DNA of 64,000 nt from Artemia franciscana (taxonomy: Eukaryota > Arthropoda > Branchiopoda > Anostraca > Artemiidae): contig NW_027062665.1 in the NCBI RefSeq assembly GCF_032884065.1, positions 620,001 through 684,000 of the forward strand. The letters run 5' to 3'. This document shows, piece after piece, positions 9,961-21,829 of the stretch (its first letter is position 1; every line of letters begins with the position of its first letter). A model generated the notes under the pieces. The model was given only the letters and a program-made list of their open reading frames with translations, did not search any database and had not been told where the DNA came from. Made by a program: the position numbers and the translations under genes.

Positions 9961-11900
9961 TTCTCATGAGCACACTAGTAACTCGACGAAGGTAAAGTAT
10001 AACAATGTTTTATATTTAAGGATTTTCTCAAATTGTATGCGTTCACTCGGCAGTAAACAAAACAACTGGCTGACGGCCAGTGGACAGAAAGGAAAAAACA
10101 AAACAAGCTACGTTCATATTGCTAGCGTAAATCTAGGAGTCTTCACCACTTAATATAGTAAACAACTATTTAAAGGAGGAAGGATAAAAACTAAAATAAC
10201 CTGTAAAGCCTAAAATATAAATCAAATCTAAATCAAAAACAACAGAAAAATATTAATAAAAAGATAATTTAATAAAAAATGATAAATAAAAAGATATATA
10301 TTAATATAGAAATAATATAATATTTTAAATATAATAATCAAATAATCAAATAAAAAAGTGAGAATGATGAAATTAATAACAATAATAATAAAAATGACAT
10401 TAATACTCCTGTCATAAGCCAAAGAGAATGAAAAAAGTAGTAGGACAACAATGTCAACTAGCTGCAAATAAACTTTACAACACTTGAACTGAATTCAAGT
10501 GTTTGAACAATAGCACCGTACTGATATATGCAGAAAAACACTTAACCAACTTCTATAGAGCATGAAAAACATAGCATGCCAACGTAGCATGAAACAATTT
10601 CAACTTACTGCAACACTGCTGTAATCCAGTTGAACTTATTTGAATAAAGTATTTCAACAAAAAAAACTGAATTGACATTTGTGTTTTACACGGCGTGTGT
10701 TTATGGCTAGTAAATTGCCATTTCCATGACTCATTGAATTCCAATTAACTGCATGCTTCGAAAGGCTCTATTTCTGGAAATAAGATACTATAAAATTTAG
10801 GCAAAAATTAAACATTTAGGAGCCTTAAACGTTAATTATCAAAACATAAACCCCTGTCTTCATTATGGGTTTTCAGGGCATGTCAGCCGAGTGAAAACAT
10901 CTGTACATTAAGACAGAGACTTTCATGAAGAAAAAAAAACACTTCAAACACACCTTATTTGCTTTTTCGAGCCTTAAAAAGCAACAATGGAAGCTGGTCT
11001 GCCTGAAAAGTAAAAAAACACCGGCAACTACGCCTCAAAAGTCCATAATGAAGACACGACCTAACTAAATTGGGCGCATCAAAACTGCAACTACCATTTG
11101 AACAACGGAATTGTACTGAATTTTTTGCAATGAGCAATTTCATAGAAGGTGCACTTTCAACTTACCTGGTTTGCTTTTCATACCTAAAAAATACAAAAAA
11201 GGCAACGTAAATAATATTTTAAACCAAACTGTTTCTCCATTTACAGAAATTAAAAGCGAAAACGTGATAATAACTTAAATAAACTAGTGAAAAAATTTAA
11301 CTAATAAAAATCCAATATTTCAACCTTATCCACGGGGGAAAAAGGTAAAGTTAAATTAAATTCAATGCAACGCATAAAGAGAAAAAGGAAAAAAAACATA
11401 CACAAAAATAGATGCAGTTTACAAGTCCAATTTACAATAAATTAATTACGGGCAAGGTCAAAGTTCCAAACAGCATTGTGTTTCTTAATAGTTCCCGAAC
11501 AAGTGTCAACACTTTGAGTCAAAGTTGGGATGAGGTCAATGCTGGGAAGTGTTAATAGAACGCAGCTAAGCTATGAAATAAAAAAAACCCATTCAACATA
11601 TAACATAAGTTTCTTTGACCTGTTGCCATATACAGCCTTAGATTACATACACAGTTAAATTCATTCAAATTAATATAATATATATTTTTTTTCTAACTCT
11701 CATTGCTAGACTTGAATTATAGGAGAGACAATCTGGTGTGCCAGTAATAATCTTTTGTCATTTATATGTGTTTATTCAGGCTGTTTATGGCGAGTTAAAT
11801 ATTTTGGAGGCTATTGAAATGTGAATTTTGTTTATTGATTTTTGTGTGTGTGTTTTTTATTTTCTTTATATATTGCGTTTATTTGAATTAGTTTTACCTA
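9961..11900. other. AT-rich stretch with a diverged copy of the R/T1 sequence
   Basis: From about 9990 to 11200 the sequence is a diverged homologue of 17040-17640 and 21070-21700, with shared blocks such as AAGGATTTTCTCAAATTGTATGC and GTGCACTTTCAACTT. On the minus strand two related segments (near 11180 and 10960) each look like an acceptor, a GAAAAGCAAA core and a GT donor, suggesting an internal duplication. No coding gene is supported, and 10228-10467 is low-complexity AT. Confidence 0.5.
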
Positions 11901-12720
11901 TTTTTTCTCCCTTTGACAAAGGCTCGTAGAGGTGGAGTCTAAAAACCAAAAGTTTTCTTTTTTGGGGGGGGGGGCAAGGGTCACTATTTTGTTTAAATTA
12001 TACCCATTTTTTCTATTAAATTCTGTAAAACGCATATTGATCGAATTTCAGGACGAAACACTCATCACCCACTGTGTGGCCAGTTCTGTGTGCCTTTTTG
12101 ATATTATCTTGTCAAACCACAGAAAATTCCAGTTTGTGGTAAAAATATTTGTATATACCTTACCAAGGTATCTGAGGCCCAAATGGTCCCAGCTCCTTCG
12201 CTCACTCCAATCGTCTCTCATTGCTTAGACTTGCCTGTTAATGGCCATCACTTGGCCTTGCTTTGAATGGACTTTGATGCAAGCCCCCTTCTGGGGGGAG
12301 AAAAAACGCCATGGCGACCAGAACGAATCCTTACTTAATACAATCAAAGCCAACTTTGAATTAACTGTTGGTTTTTGTTTTCAAGACCATAGAATCCCTC
12401 TAGGGTCCAAATACTTTTTTTCTTAACCTAAGTCCGTCAGCTTCAAGTTCGAGAGACATCAGCAAATCAGTTTGTCTCTTAAATCAATTATAAGTACCAT
12501 ACTAAGAGAGGGTAAGCAACCTTTTTTTCGCTCACACCTTCACCCTCTTTCAAAAACTGATTTTAAGCATTATTTCCACGTGTAATGATCAGTTTGAAAT
12601 AAATAGCATGGATATTTCTTTCTGAGTCCAGTTTTCTCTTACTTCTACATATAGTTATAACAGCTGACTAGAAGAAAAGTTTAAAAAAATATTTCTAAAC
12701 CTGGCAAATGAAATTAAAAT
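11901..12720. other. Stretch without a supported gene
   Basis: A plus-strand open frame (11932-12228) starts in a poly-G run whose length differs in B2 and has no recognisable domain. A second frame at 12241-12426 is likewise unsupported. Confidence 0.4.
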
Positions 12721-12907
12721 TTATCGAAGATCAAAATGTAACAAAATGTTCGTATCTTTAGGAATATCATTAACATTATGGGAATCACGAATGTTTGGGG
12801 TGAGAGGCTGCACCATGTGCCCCTCCCTTATATTATTTATGCAGTCATAGGTGACAACCCCTTGAAATTCATAGCGTTTGTTGTGTGAACAAAAAAGAAG
12901 AGATAGC
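12721..12907 (-). CDS. Candidate terminal exon, unrecognised
   Basis: On the minus strand a splice acceptor (TTGTGTTTCCAG) at 12910-12908 is followed by a frame containing YEFQGVVTYDCINNIREGH, PLTPNIRDSHNVNDIPKD and NILLHFDLR, with a stop at 12721-12723. The B2 copy (45932-46118) keeps the frame with substitutions (EGH to ERH, IRD to IHD). The peptide does not look like a transposon protein I know, and I cannot name a family. The phase of this acceptor does not match the donor of the first exon at 13632, so any link between the two would need an intervening exon. Confidence 0.3.
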
Positions 12908-13285
12908 CTGGAAACACAATATTTTTCGCTGTAAAAGTGTAGCAGAATTCTCTTATTTCCTGATGAAATTCCTGCATTCAAGAAACAACAGTTGGCCATA
13001 TTTAATTTTTTGGATCTCTTGTCCAGCTAATTATTTACCATGAATATTTTTTTTTACCTGTATTGCTGACAAAGAAATTATAAGCTTACATTATCATAAA
13101 CATATCAACATTGGCTAGAAATCAACCAGTTATCATTGGCTAAAATAGGGTTTGAGCTAAGCGATATATTGCTGCTCTTTCATAGTTCTACCTCTACGAG
13201 TGGACGTCTCCTTGTCTTGAATGACCTTCTTAAACGTGAAACCTTGTAAAAATTTAAATAATATAATGATTGATAATCTTTTCAG

Positions 13286-13406
13286 ACCTGATATTTTTAT
13301 TGATTTAGTAACCAGCGTTTCCAATGTGTTAAAATCTAGAGATGGCAAACTTTGGAGATTCTTGCAAAATCCAGACAAACACAATCCAGAATTTGTGGCG
13401 TATTTG
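13286..13406 (+). CDS. Candidate internal exon, faint PCID2-like resemblance
   Basis: Bounded by an acceptor (AATCTTTTCAG) and a possible donor (TTG then GTACAT), it encodes forty codons with VSNVLKSRDGKLWRFLQNPD and KHNPEFVAYL. A stretch with SRDG, a leucine pair and a downstream H-NP resembles the N-terminus of the PCI-domain protein PCID2 (a TREX-2 component). Key residues there, such as the HVANP block, are not clearly conserved. B2 has the same frame (46497-46617) with one Lys to Thr change. The exon lies on the opposite strand to the 13632-13805 exon. I treat the resemblance as weak; chance coding is possible. Confidence 0.25.
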
Positions 13407-13631
13407 GTACATTTTGTTGCATTCGCCAGATTCAGTTTCATGTTTTTTTGTTTTTTTAACTCTTCTTCTAGTCAGCTCCTTCAAACATGTATAGAAGCAA
13501 AAAAAAGTCGACAAAAAAAAAAAAATATCCACGCGTTTCAAATTAATCTCAAATCAATCCTACTGCAAAATTTTTGGTGCGGTAGGATTGCAGCACCAAG
13601 CAGCCTGGGACAAACATGGCTCCAAACGTAC

Positions 13632-13805
13632 CTCTTCCACATCAATTTGTTCGAAGTTCCAATCCTTACTCTCTGTAATGAAGTTATAATAGCCTTTATA
13701 TCCTTTTTTATGACCTGTTCCTACCTCATTCGAGAGTATTCTGCTTTCTTTCGGTTTCAATTGGAAGGCCAAAAACCTGAATTTCTGCAGCCTATCATCT
13801 TCCAT
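13632..13805 (-). CDS. Candidate first coding exon, 58 codons, unrecognised
   Basis: On the minus strand an ATG in good context (AGGATGG) opens a 58-codon frame that ends exactly at a donor site in phase 0. The donor is GTACGT here and the better GTAAGT in the B2 copy (46845-47018). The peptide begins MEDDRLQKFRFLAF, continues with LSNEVGTGHKKGYKGYYNF and ends DWNFEQIDVEE. It is hydrophilic, with no signal peptide or membrane segment, and does not resemble the mobile-element proteins nearby. The protein sequence is the same in both copies. I do not recognise the family. The following exon should lie at lower coordinates, but none is certain. The frame is also open upstream of the ATG for a few codons, so an internal exon is an alternative. 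Confidence 0.45.
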
Positions 13806-13884
13806 CCTCAATATTTTACCCCGGGAAAGAGGTGCTGAACCACCCACTTACTGTTTGACATACGATCAGTAAAACGAGTTGCCT

Positions 13885-15000
13885 AAAATTATCCTTAACT
13901 TCAACTTCAACTTTTTCTTTATTCATCTTAAAAAGTACTTACGAGCAGAGCTCGTAAGGCTGGGACAGTACAACAACATAGAAAAAAAAATCAATATCTC
14001 ATCATAATAACAATTCCGTAATTTAACACGGCAAAAGACAAACAAAAGAGAAAAAAAAACTCATAAAAGAGAAGTAACAAGGAAAAGTTAATAAATAAAT
14101 ATCGGGTAGGACGGGCGTGGGAGGCAATACCAGACACAGGGACACAAACACGAAACAAACAAATAAGAAAATCAAATAATTTAATTTTTCCTTCATCAAT
14201 GGCGAATAATCAAAATTTTAGCCAACAATCTTTAGCATTTGCTTTTTTAAATTTAGCTGAGATTTTTGGGATGGATCAAACAGAATTTTATTATTCAGCT
14301 TATAATTGTTTGTAATGAAGGGTATTTGGTACCTAATCGAAAACCTTGACCTTTCAGAAATTACAAAAGGAATTCTGTACATCCCAGACCTCCGACAATA
14401 CGAGCGAGGAAGTAAAATTAGCAGAGATTTGTTATAGAAATAATTTTTAGAATTTTGGATTTGAAAATGCCATATGGAAGTATTTAATACTCTTATATCA
14501 TTTAAATCTAACAAATTTAAGAAGAGGAATCATGTTTTTGTTTCCGAAACATTTTCAAGGCTTTCATTGAAGGTCGATATAAGAAATTTCCAAGTATTCT
14601 TATTGCCCTATTTTGTAGTGCCTGTAAGGGTTTTATATACTTCCAAAATGTATTAAGATATACAACTGAGCAGTAATTCAAATAAGAAGTAATTAGAGAG
14701 TGTTAAATTATTTTTAAAATAGTAAAAGGAAAAATATTCTTCACACGATACATCGACCCAATATTTTGAGCAAATTTTAATCTTAAATACTCAATATGAT
14801 TATGAAATGACAAAAAGGGATCAAGAAAAACTCCTAAATAACGATATGATTGGACCCTACAAATTTTTTGATAACCAACCTGAAGCTCCTATGGAATTGC
14901 TAACTTTCCGATGGAATTGCCTCAGGCAATTTTATCGGAAGGTTGATTCCATATCCTCCTTGAACATTCATAACACCCATGCTTCAAAGAATGACTGAAA
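13885..15000 (-). pseudogene. LINE3 (CR1/Jockey-type) RT C-terminal half with 3' end
   Basis: The minus strand gives, in order, YRYLGVFLDPFCHF (about 14850-14810), HNHIEYLRLKFAQNIGSMYR (about 14750-14800), LKII and SYLNYCSVVYLNTFW (about 14650-14710), LQALQNRAIRIL, then LDLNDIRVLN and IWHFQIQNSK, and finally RFSIRYQIPFITNNYKLNN with a stop at 14218. This order (YLGV..LD, H..yL..K, hL.YC..V, LQNRAIR, then the R..IRY..P tail) is the thumb and C-terminal region of CR1/Jockey-like elements. Its 3' untranslated end holds a GAGCAGAGCTC palindrome, AATAAA and GTTGAA repeats near 13890. Several frameshifts are present. The B2 counterpart is about 47096-48211. Confidence 0.85.
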
Positions 15001-15970
15001 AAACCTTCGATAATAACTGGAAATGTTTAAATAAAAGATAATTTAGCTTGTAAATTGGATTTATTTCCCGATGCCAATCGAGGTCTCGAAACATAACGGA
15101 TATTGATTAAATTTAATCATTGAGGAACATTTCCAGAAAATGATCCCTGAATAATATTGAGTTAAACAAGATGAAACGCGTCCATGCAAACGAGGCTTAG
15201 GAGCAACGGCTAAAGAGAACCCCAAGTCCTTCACCTCAGATCTGGTCCTCCACTCCTCTGTAAAGTTATTTGTCTAACAAGACATTATAGAAATGATTAC
15301 TTCCGCAGGTCAAGAGAGTTGAAAACAGGGTATTATACAGTGGATAGAATCATATTAACGACAAGGTTCCCATGGAAAAAAGTAAAATGTCAACCAGTGA
15401 TTCAGTAGCCTTCCCCGTCTTAGTTGCGCCCCTGGTTATAACCAAATATTTCAAAGCGCTAGAAGTGCATACTTGAAAATAGTATGCTATTTTCAACATT
15501 ATATTTAACCTCAAATCATTCCTAGTCCAAGCAACATACATCTACACTTTTTAACAGTAATTTCGAAGCCTTTCCTTGCATTCAAAACATGGTACCCATG
15601 AAGCAATTGCAAATTCTTTTATTTTGCTACCATCTTTTCTTGAATCTATATTTTTCTTTCAACTAAAGTTTTGCAGTTTCACCTTTCCATTTCATTGCAT
15701 ACCATCCCAAAGTCTTTGCTTTCCTTTTTAGGGTAAATTTACTTAAATATTATATACAACTAGGCTAAGATATAATCCTACTTACAGAGAAGTAATTTTT
15801 GAAGGGATTATCTAATTCCTATATGTTTTCATCTCCCTAAATTGAATTCCCACAAAAAGTAGTTCACCCCACCCTTCTTCATTTTTGGAAATTAGAACCA
15901 GTGTATTTTCAACTTTCCTGACAAAACCAGGAACTAACCTCATTTCATAGCTTAAATGAAACAATATTGT
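15001..15970. other. Stretch without a recognised gene
   Basis: AT-rich. One minus-strand frame (15350-15541) has no recognisable domain. Part of 15000-15300 may be the upstream body of LINE3, but no RT motif is legible. Confidence 0.4.
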
Positions 15971-15974
15971 TTTT

Positions 15975-16220
15975 GCACTTAGTACTGATTACTTTAATGT
16001 ATTTATTAGGCATACCCTGCAAAGACAGGATCCTCACTGAAGCTTTTCTATCGACTGAATCAAAAATTGGATCATGATCTATAAGACATAGGGCTTATGA
16101 TTCTAGCTGATGATTGATAGATGACTATCAATCAACAATAAAAAAAAATCTGATCAACATTTTCTTTCCAATTCTGAAAATCACATCATTATTCTCTCGA
16201 GCATAATGAAATAGGAACTT
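15975..16220 (-). pseudogene. LINE1 reverse transcriptase fragment
   Basis: Minus-strand translation gives VIFRIGK near 16190 and then DHDPIFDSVDRKASVRI and LSLQGMPNKYIKVIS (about 16070-15980). It aligns with DYEQAFDSVDRR in the copy at 67-665. Indels and stops lie between the two blocks. It sits back to back with the plus-strand LINE1 C-terminus at 16227. The B2 counterpart is 49186-49431. Confidence 0.82.
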
Positions 16221-16226
16221 TTGAAA

Positions 16227-16307
16227 TGGGAAAATTTAAAGGAAATAGGAACTTCGTGGGAGGGTGTAAAGAGGGAGGCCTTGAATAGATTGGGTTGGAG
16301 TAGGAGC
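16227..16307 (+). pseudogene. LINE1 ORF2 C-terminus, cut at a breakpoint
   Basis: A 27-codon plus-strand piece contains GTSWEGVKREALNR and LGWSRS, the tail of the LINE1 protein. In B2 the same frame continues through VCSCVGLRWLGAAVSY to a stop (49567-49569). Here it is replaced at 16308 by sequence homologous to 20384, so this end of B1 is a rearrangement junction. Confidence 0.88.
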
Positions 16308-17433
16308 CAAAAGTCCGTTTTGTAGTTGATAGTCATTCTATATGAATTGTAATTAAGGCACGCTTCTTTTAAAATATTTACCTAGTTGGCCACATCACAC
16401 TTGGATATTTATTAGAAATTCCTGATGGGTCTTTATTAGATTATACGATTCTTACATGACAGAGCAGATTCTTACCTTCGTGAGGCATCTGCTCTGGGGT
16501 TGGTGAAATATTGTTTCGAGAAGACGATATTCACCTTCCCGACCTTGCTAGTATCTCTGCTTCAAGATTTCTATTTGAAGAGACAGTTGAACCATGGTAG
16601 ATAACCTATTTGAGTCTCTCAGTATTCTTTCCATACACTTCTAAATGTGTCAGGAGGTTTATTTTGCTCTATATACATTAATTTGGTCTTAGACCAGTTG
16701 AGGGTCAAGTTTTACCTTGCTCCTATATTAAAGCCCTATTGGTAACAAAGAGTAGATCCAACAGACCTCTTTCACCAAAATGGGTACCAAGTGGCTTCAC
16801 CAGCAGCAGTATTAGGCTTAGAACATGGTCATTGACGAAGTTGAAGAGTTTGGTTTCAGCAGTGCAGCCTTGCCAAACAACATTTCTAATTTGAAGAGGC
16901 GAGGAAGGCTGATCATTTACAATCATCACAATTTTGGCGTTGCTGTAGAGCTCATTCAACAAATTAGTAATTTTCATGAGCACACAGGTAGATTGTTTAA
17001 TAAGCCACCGTGAATCTGTTGGCATATCAAAAATCAACGAAGGCTAAGTACAACATCATTTTATATATAAGGATTTTCTCAAATTGTATGCATTTGCTTG
17101 GTAGTAAACAAACAACGGGCCGATAGCCAGTTGAAAGAAAGCAAAAAACGAAAGAAGCTACGGAAATATTGTTATGGTAAATCTAGGAGTCTTCAGCGCT
17201 AAACACAAAAAACTATTAAAAGAGAAAAACTAAAATAACCTTTAAAACCTAAAATAAATCTAAATCTAGAACAATAAAAAGAATAAAAAAAAGGGATTTA
17301 ATGAAAAAACATGATATAATATAGCAATATAATATGATAAATAAACAACATATAATTAATATAGAATTAAAATAATAAAAATAATATTTTCCTATTGAGT
17401 CTTAAAAATACCAATGGAGACTGGACTGCCTGA

Positions 17434-17465
<32 letters not shown>

Positions 17466-17775
17466 CACGGGCAACTACACCTGAAAAGATCATAATGAAG
17501 ACATAGCCTAAATAAATTGGATGCATCAAAACTGAGACTACTATTTGAACAACCCATTGAACTGAATTTCTTGCTATGAGCAATTTTACAGAAGGTGCAC
17601 TTTCAACTTGCCTGGGCTTGCTTCTTCAAACCTAAAAAATACGAAAAAGCAATGTAAATAATAAAAACTAGTTCTTCTTCAAGAGGCATAATTACTATTA
17701 TGAGAAATCGGGTAGAGTACGTATTAATCTCATAATCATTGTCCACCTGAAACATTTCTGACAGATGATACAAAC
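16308..17775. repeat. Module R, partial copy of T
   Basis: Collinear with T1 20384-21830 (AAAGTCCGTTTTGTAGTTG at the left, CTGACAGATGATACA at the right). It is more diverged from T1 than T2 is, and contains an A-run of about 25 near 17440-17464. Confidence 0.88.
16440..17045 (-). pseudogene. LINE2 reverse transcriptase core fragment
   Basis: The minus-strand frame at 16723-17037 contains FDMPTDSRWLI, NLLNELYSNAKIVMIVNDQ, PLQIRNVVWQGC, ETKLFNFVNDHVL and LLDLLFVTN. These correspond to the FVDF..AFDS block, the LY.N block, the GV.QGC block, LFN..ID, and the catalytic FADD box, which here reads FVTN, so both catalytic aspartates are lost. Further downstream come SKTKLMYIE, NRNLEAEILARSGR and KVRICSV, the usual continuation of such RTs. 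Frameshifts separate these blocks. Homologues lie at 20383-21066 and 31366-32048. Confidence 0.88.
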
Positions 17776-18085
17776 AGATTAAAATAAGAGCCCTAAGACA
17801 CGATATTCTTCTAAACATCAAATTTCATTGAGATCCGATCACCCGTTCATAAGTTGAAAATACCTCATTTTTCTAATTTTTAAGAATTACTCCCCCCCCC
17901 CACCCAACTACCCCAAAGAGAGCAAATCAGTTCCGATTATGTCAATCATGTATCTGGGACTTGCGCTTATTTTTCCCATCAAGTTTCATCCCGATCCGTC
18001 TACTCTAAGTGTTTTCCAAAATTTTAGGTTTCCCCCCTCCAACTCCCCCCAATGTCATCAGACCCAGTCGGGATTTAAAATAAAT
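17776..18085 (+). repeat. One unit of the poly-C tandem family
   Basis: About 310 bases matching a single unit of the 1560-4060 array (ATAAGAGCCCTAAGACACGAT, a poly-C run near 17893, CATCAAGTTTCATCCCGATCC). It is wedged between modules R and T1. Confidence 0.9.
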
Positions 18086-18120
18086 CCCGTATTTATTAAG
18101 TATTTATAAATGTATTTATA

Positions 18121-19984
18121 AGTATTTATCGATGGCACATATTTATCAGCTTCCTCTGGCTTTCTCTTTAGCTCAAACGTAGCTTATTCACTTCCAGCCG
18201 TTCTAGGGATCAGACCTTTTTATCAAGATATTTGGGCTTCACACCGAATTCGTTTTTGAAAGCGATATGAAATTGTCGGGGGATAATTATGATATATAGG
18301 GATAACTGAAAAGTCTGTACTTGTAATTTGGGACTCAAAAAAAGCTATTCTAACATCTATTTGTTTTTTTAACTATCAACATTCTCTTTTTTTTCAAAAA
18401 CGTGGGTTCTATTCATTCAGTCTATCTGTGACGGTCTTAAGTAAAACAAGTTGATTAATTTGTATTGGACTATCCTTTAAGTGAACCTGCTTAGTGCTGT
18501 TTTCCCCCCTTGAAAAAAGTGTGGCTCGCCTTATGCCTCAGTTGTCCGTAATAAGACATGTCTCTACAATTAAACCTTGCTAAACTGAATAATTCAACAG
18601 TACTTCGACATTTTCTGTCCGAAATGTATAAGTATACTCGATCTTTATCTCCCGAGTGGACTTAATCTGCATACAGAAATACATAAGTTTACGTTACAAT
18701 AAGGAAAAGTTAAAATAATAGCAACCAAATATGATTTTTGAAAAGCAACTAATAAAATTTGAAAACTAATTGATAAAGTTTTCTAGGAAAAATAGAATCA
18801 AGATCTTTATTCCAGTTATAGATATGGTCTAGAAATAGTAAGATTGGCGCATGACAAAAATACATAATTATACATACTTAATTATACAAATACTTAATTA
18901 TTATACTATACATATACTTAATTAATTAATTATACATACGTGCATACTGAATAGTACATCAGCGTCTGCGTATACAATTTAAGTATCTTTTAGTTCCCGA
19001 AAAATTAAAAAGGAAGTAACGTGTTTTGTTCTCTTTGACATCGTTGCCATGTTCCAAAATTAAGAGAGAGCAGCACGTTCTCGCGATTCAAACCCTTACT
19101 CTTTGGTTTTCTACAAAGTAAGAGCTTGTTTTATTTCGCCTGTTTTTCATCTTTATATCCTCTCTAATCTTGCAGAACAGTCGATTGTCTTCTAACCATT
19201 ACTTGGGAATTGCTAGCGGAAGTTACTTCAAAATTGCACCATTAATATGTTAAAATATTGCAAGTATAAAACAAATGAAGATCCTTCTGTTTTTGATACC
19301 ATTAGAATATCAATTATTCAAGCTCTTATGCAGTCAGTTGAAAGGCGCCACCTTATGATAATGATTTTTTACTGCCTGTTCAGAAGGTTTGGGCAATTTT
19401 GTCCCTAACAAGACCCTACATTTTCGCATACAAACCTTTGGTTTCATTTTAAGAATAAAAGTATTAATTTCATCGACACTCCGTAAAAAATCTCTCAGAT
19501 ACTAAAACAATAGTAAATATAGTGCCAAAAATTATTTGAGAGCCATGAAACAAGACAGTTACATCAGGTTATTTAGTGTTCCATTTCCTCATGCTTCTAA
19601 TTAGTTCTGTAGGAATTTTTTATATTTCAAGACTAGGAAATAGGCCTTTCTAATAATAATATCAAGCTTTTTTTCTAACTCAAGTGGTGTCCGAAATTAA
19701 CTTTAATGTCGCAAACAAACAGCCGGCCAAAGAGTGCTATGAGATAAAAACATAATTAGCGTGGGTATAGCAGTAAAAATAGGAACCCAAACAGCCTGCT
19801 GAGGGGAGGATACTAAGTTTTAGAACTGCCATTACACAAGCACCCAGTTCTTTGTTCAACAGCAGTAACCACTTTCCCTATTTTTTTATGACCTTAACGT
19901 TCATTTTACTTAAAAAGTCCTGTGTTCACTAAAATAAAGAATACTGGAATTAAAGAAGAAACAAAATCAGGGAAAGCGCATTGC
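18121..19984. other. T1 left part: candidate intron and short frame, no firm gene
   Basis: Matches T0 5401-7076. It holds the candidate intron at 19118-19175 and the short frame at 19247-19408. Between about 19451 and 19675 there are about 225 bases absent from T0. The T0 junction shows only short TTTC/TTTCT homology, which fits a deletion in T0 better than an insertion here. Confidence 0.5.
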
Positions 19985-20345
19985 AGTGGTGGGTGGTGAC
20001 GCAACCGAAGGACATGGAGCTCAATATGAACTATTCGCTTTGTTTCAGGCACAACTTGATATAAGCGTAGGCAGTGTTCCTTTGTCGTTGTCAGCTGCCT
20101 TTCCTGAAGTTTCCAGCTTTCTTTCTGATATATAAGAAAGAGTTTAAACTTGGTTTCTAAATATATTTTCGGTTGTATTGCTGTTACTCGGGTTTGCGAT
20201 ATATAGTTCAAAGACTGAACTGATGGCCAAAAAATTGTATTTGATACAATTCCTCGCCACTTTGGCAGGAATGTCCCTAATACTTCTACCAAATTTCATT
20301 AAGACCTCATATAGTACTAACTTACGAATGAGCTACAGCTCATGA
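19985..20345. pseudogene. Decayed E block in T1
   Basis: Homologue of 7077-7436. The plus frame acquires stops (SDI then stop, ERV then stop) and a frameshift after KTEL; the minus frame also has a stop. T2 has the same decayed form at about 30967-31327, so the decay preceded the T1/T2 duplication. Confidence 0.5.
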
Positions 20346-20382
20346 GTGGGATTTTATTTACATTTTCTCAACTAAAGTCCGT

Positions 20383-21066
20383 TTTGTAGTTGATAGTCAT
20401 TCTATATGAATTGTAATTAAGGCACGCTTCTTTTAAAATATTTACCTAGTTGGCCACATCACACTTGGATATTTATTAGAAACTCATGATGGGTCTTTAT
20501 TAGATTATACGATTCTTACATGACAGAGCAGATTCTTACCTTCGTGAGGCATCTGCTCTAGGGTTGGTGAAATATTGTTTCGAGAAGACGATATTCACCT
20601 TCCCAACCTTGCTAGTTTCTCTGCTTCAAGATTTCTATTTGAGCAGACAGAATTGAACCATGGTAGATGAACTATTTGAGTCTCTCAGTATTCTTTCCAT
20701 ACACATTTAAATGTGTTATGAGGTTTATTTTGCTCTATATACATTAATTTGGTCTTAGACCAGTTGAAGGTCAAGTTTTTCCTTGCTCCTAAATTAAAGC
20801 CCCATTGGTAACAAAGAGTAGATCCAACAGACCTCTTTCACCAAAATGGGTACCAAATGGCTTCACCGGTAGCAGTATTATGCTTAGAACATGGTCTGTG
20901 ACGAAGTTGAAGAGTTTGGTTTCAGCAGTGCAGCCTTGCCAAAGAACATTTCTAATTTGAAGAGGTGAGGAAGGCTGATCATTTACAATCATCACAATTT
21001 TGTCGTTGCTGTAGAGCTAATTCAACAAATTAGTAATTTTCATGAGCACACAGGTAGATTGTTTAA
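20383..21066 (-). pseudogene. LINE2 RT fragment in T1
   Basis: Same blocks as 16440-17045: IVNDQPSSPLQIRNV, LWQGC, ETKLFNFVTDHVL, LLDLLFVTN, then SKTKLMYIE and NRNLEAE. The FADD box is again degraded to FVTN. Confidence 0.87.
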
Positions 21067-21829
21067 TAAGCCACCGTGAATCTGTTGGAATATCGAAAAT
21101 CAACGAAGGCTAAGTACAACATCATTTTATATATAAGGATTTTCTCAAATTGTATGCATTTGCTTGGTAGTAAACAAACAACGGGCCGATAGCCAGTTGA
21201 AAGAAAGCAAAAAACGAAAGAAGCTACGGAAATATTGCTATGGTAAATCTAGGAGTCTTCAGCGCTAAACATACAAAAAACTATTAAAAGACAAAAGAGA
21301 AAAACTAAAATAACCTGTAAAACCTAAAATAAATCTAAATCTAGAACAACAAAAAGACTAAAAGAAAGGGATTTAATGAAAAAACATTATATAATATAGC
21401 AATATAATATAATAAATAAACAACTTATAATTAATATAGAATTAAAATAATAAAAATAATAATTTCCTATTGAGGCTTAAAAAGTACCAATGGAGACTGG
21501 ACTGCCTGAAAAAGTAAAAAAAAAACAAGGGCAACTACACCTGAAAAGATCATAATGAAGACACAGCCTCAATAGATTGGATGCATCAAAACTGCGACAG
21601 CTATTTGAACAACGCCATTGAACTGAATTTCTTGCTATGAGCAATTTTACAGAAGGTGCACTTTCAACTTGCCTGGGCTTGCTTCTTCAAACCTAAAAAA
21701 TACGAAAAAGCAATTTAAATAATAAAAACTAGTTCTTCTTCAAGAGGCATAATTACTGTTAACAGAAATCGGGTAGAGGACGTATTAATCTTATAATCAT
21801 TGTCCACCTGAAACATTTCTGACAGATGA

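Larger units (their letters stand above)
8130..16307. repeat. Module B, copy B1
   Basis: Collinear with B2 (41349-49518) over its whole length, with an offset drifting between 33,219 and 33,211. Differences are scattered substitutions and one- to few-base indels, mostly in homopolymers. It contains LINE2, LINE3 and LINE1 relics and candidate exons, listed separately. Confidence 0.95.

Noticed and set aside
10228..10467. Hydrophobic 79-codon minus frame that looks like a membrane protein
   Set aside because: Low-complexity AT sequence in which Ile, Phe, Tyr and Leu codons arise by composition alone.
13221..13838. Single 205-codon plus-strand frame as one gene
   Set aside because: It crosses poly-A and pyrimidine tracts, is broken in B2 by homopolymer length change, and its right half is antisense to a better minus-strand exon.
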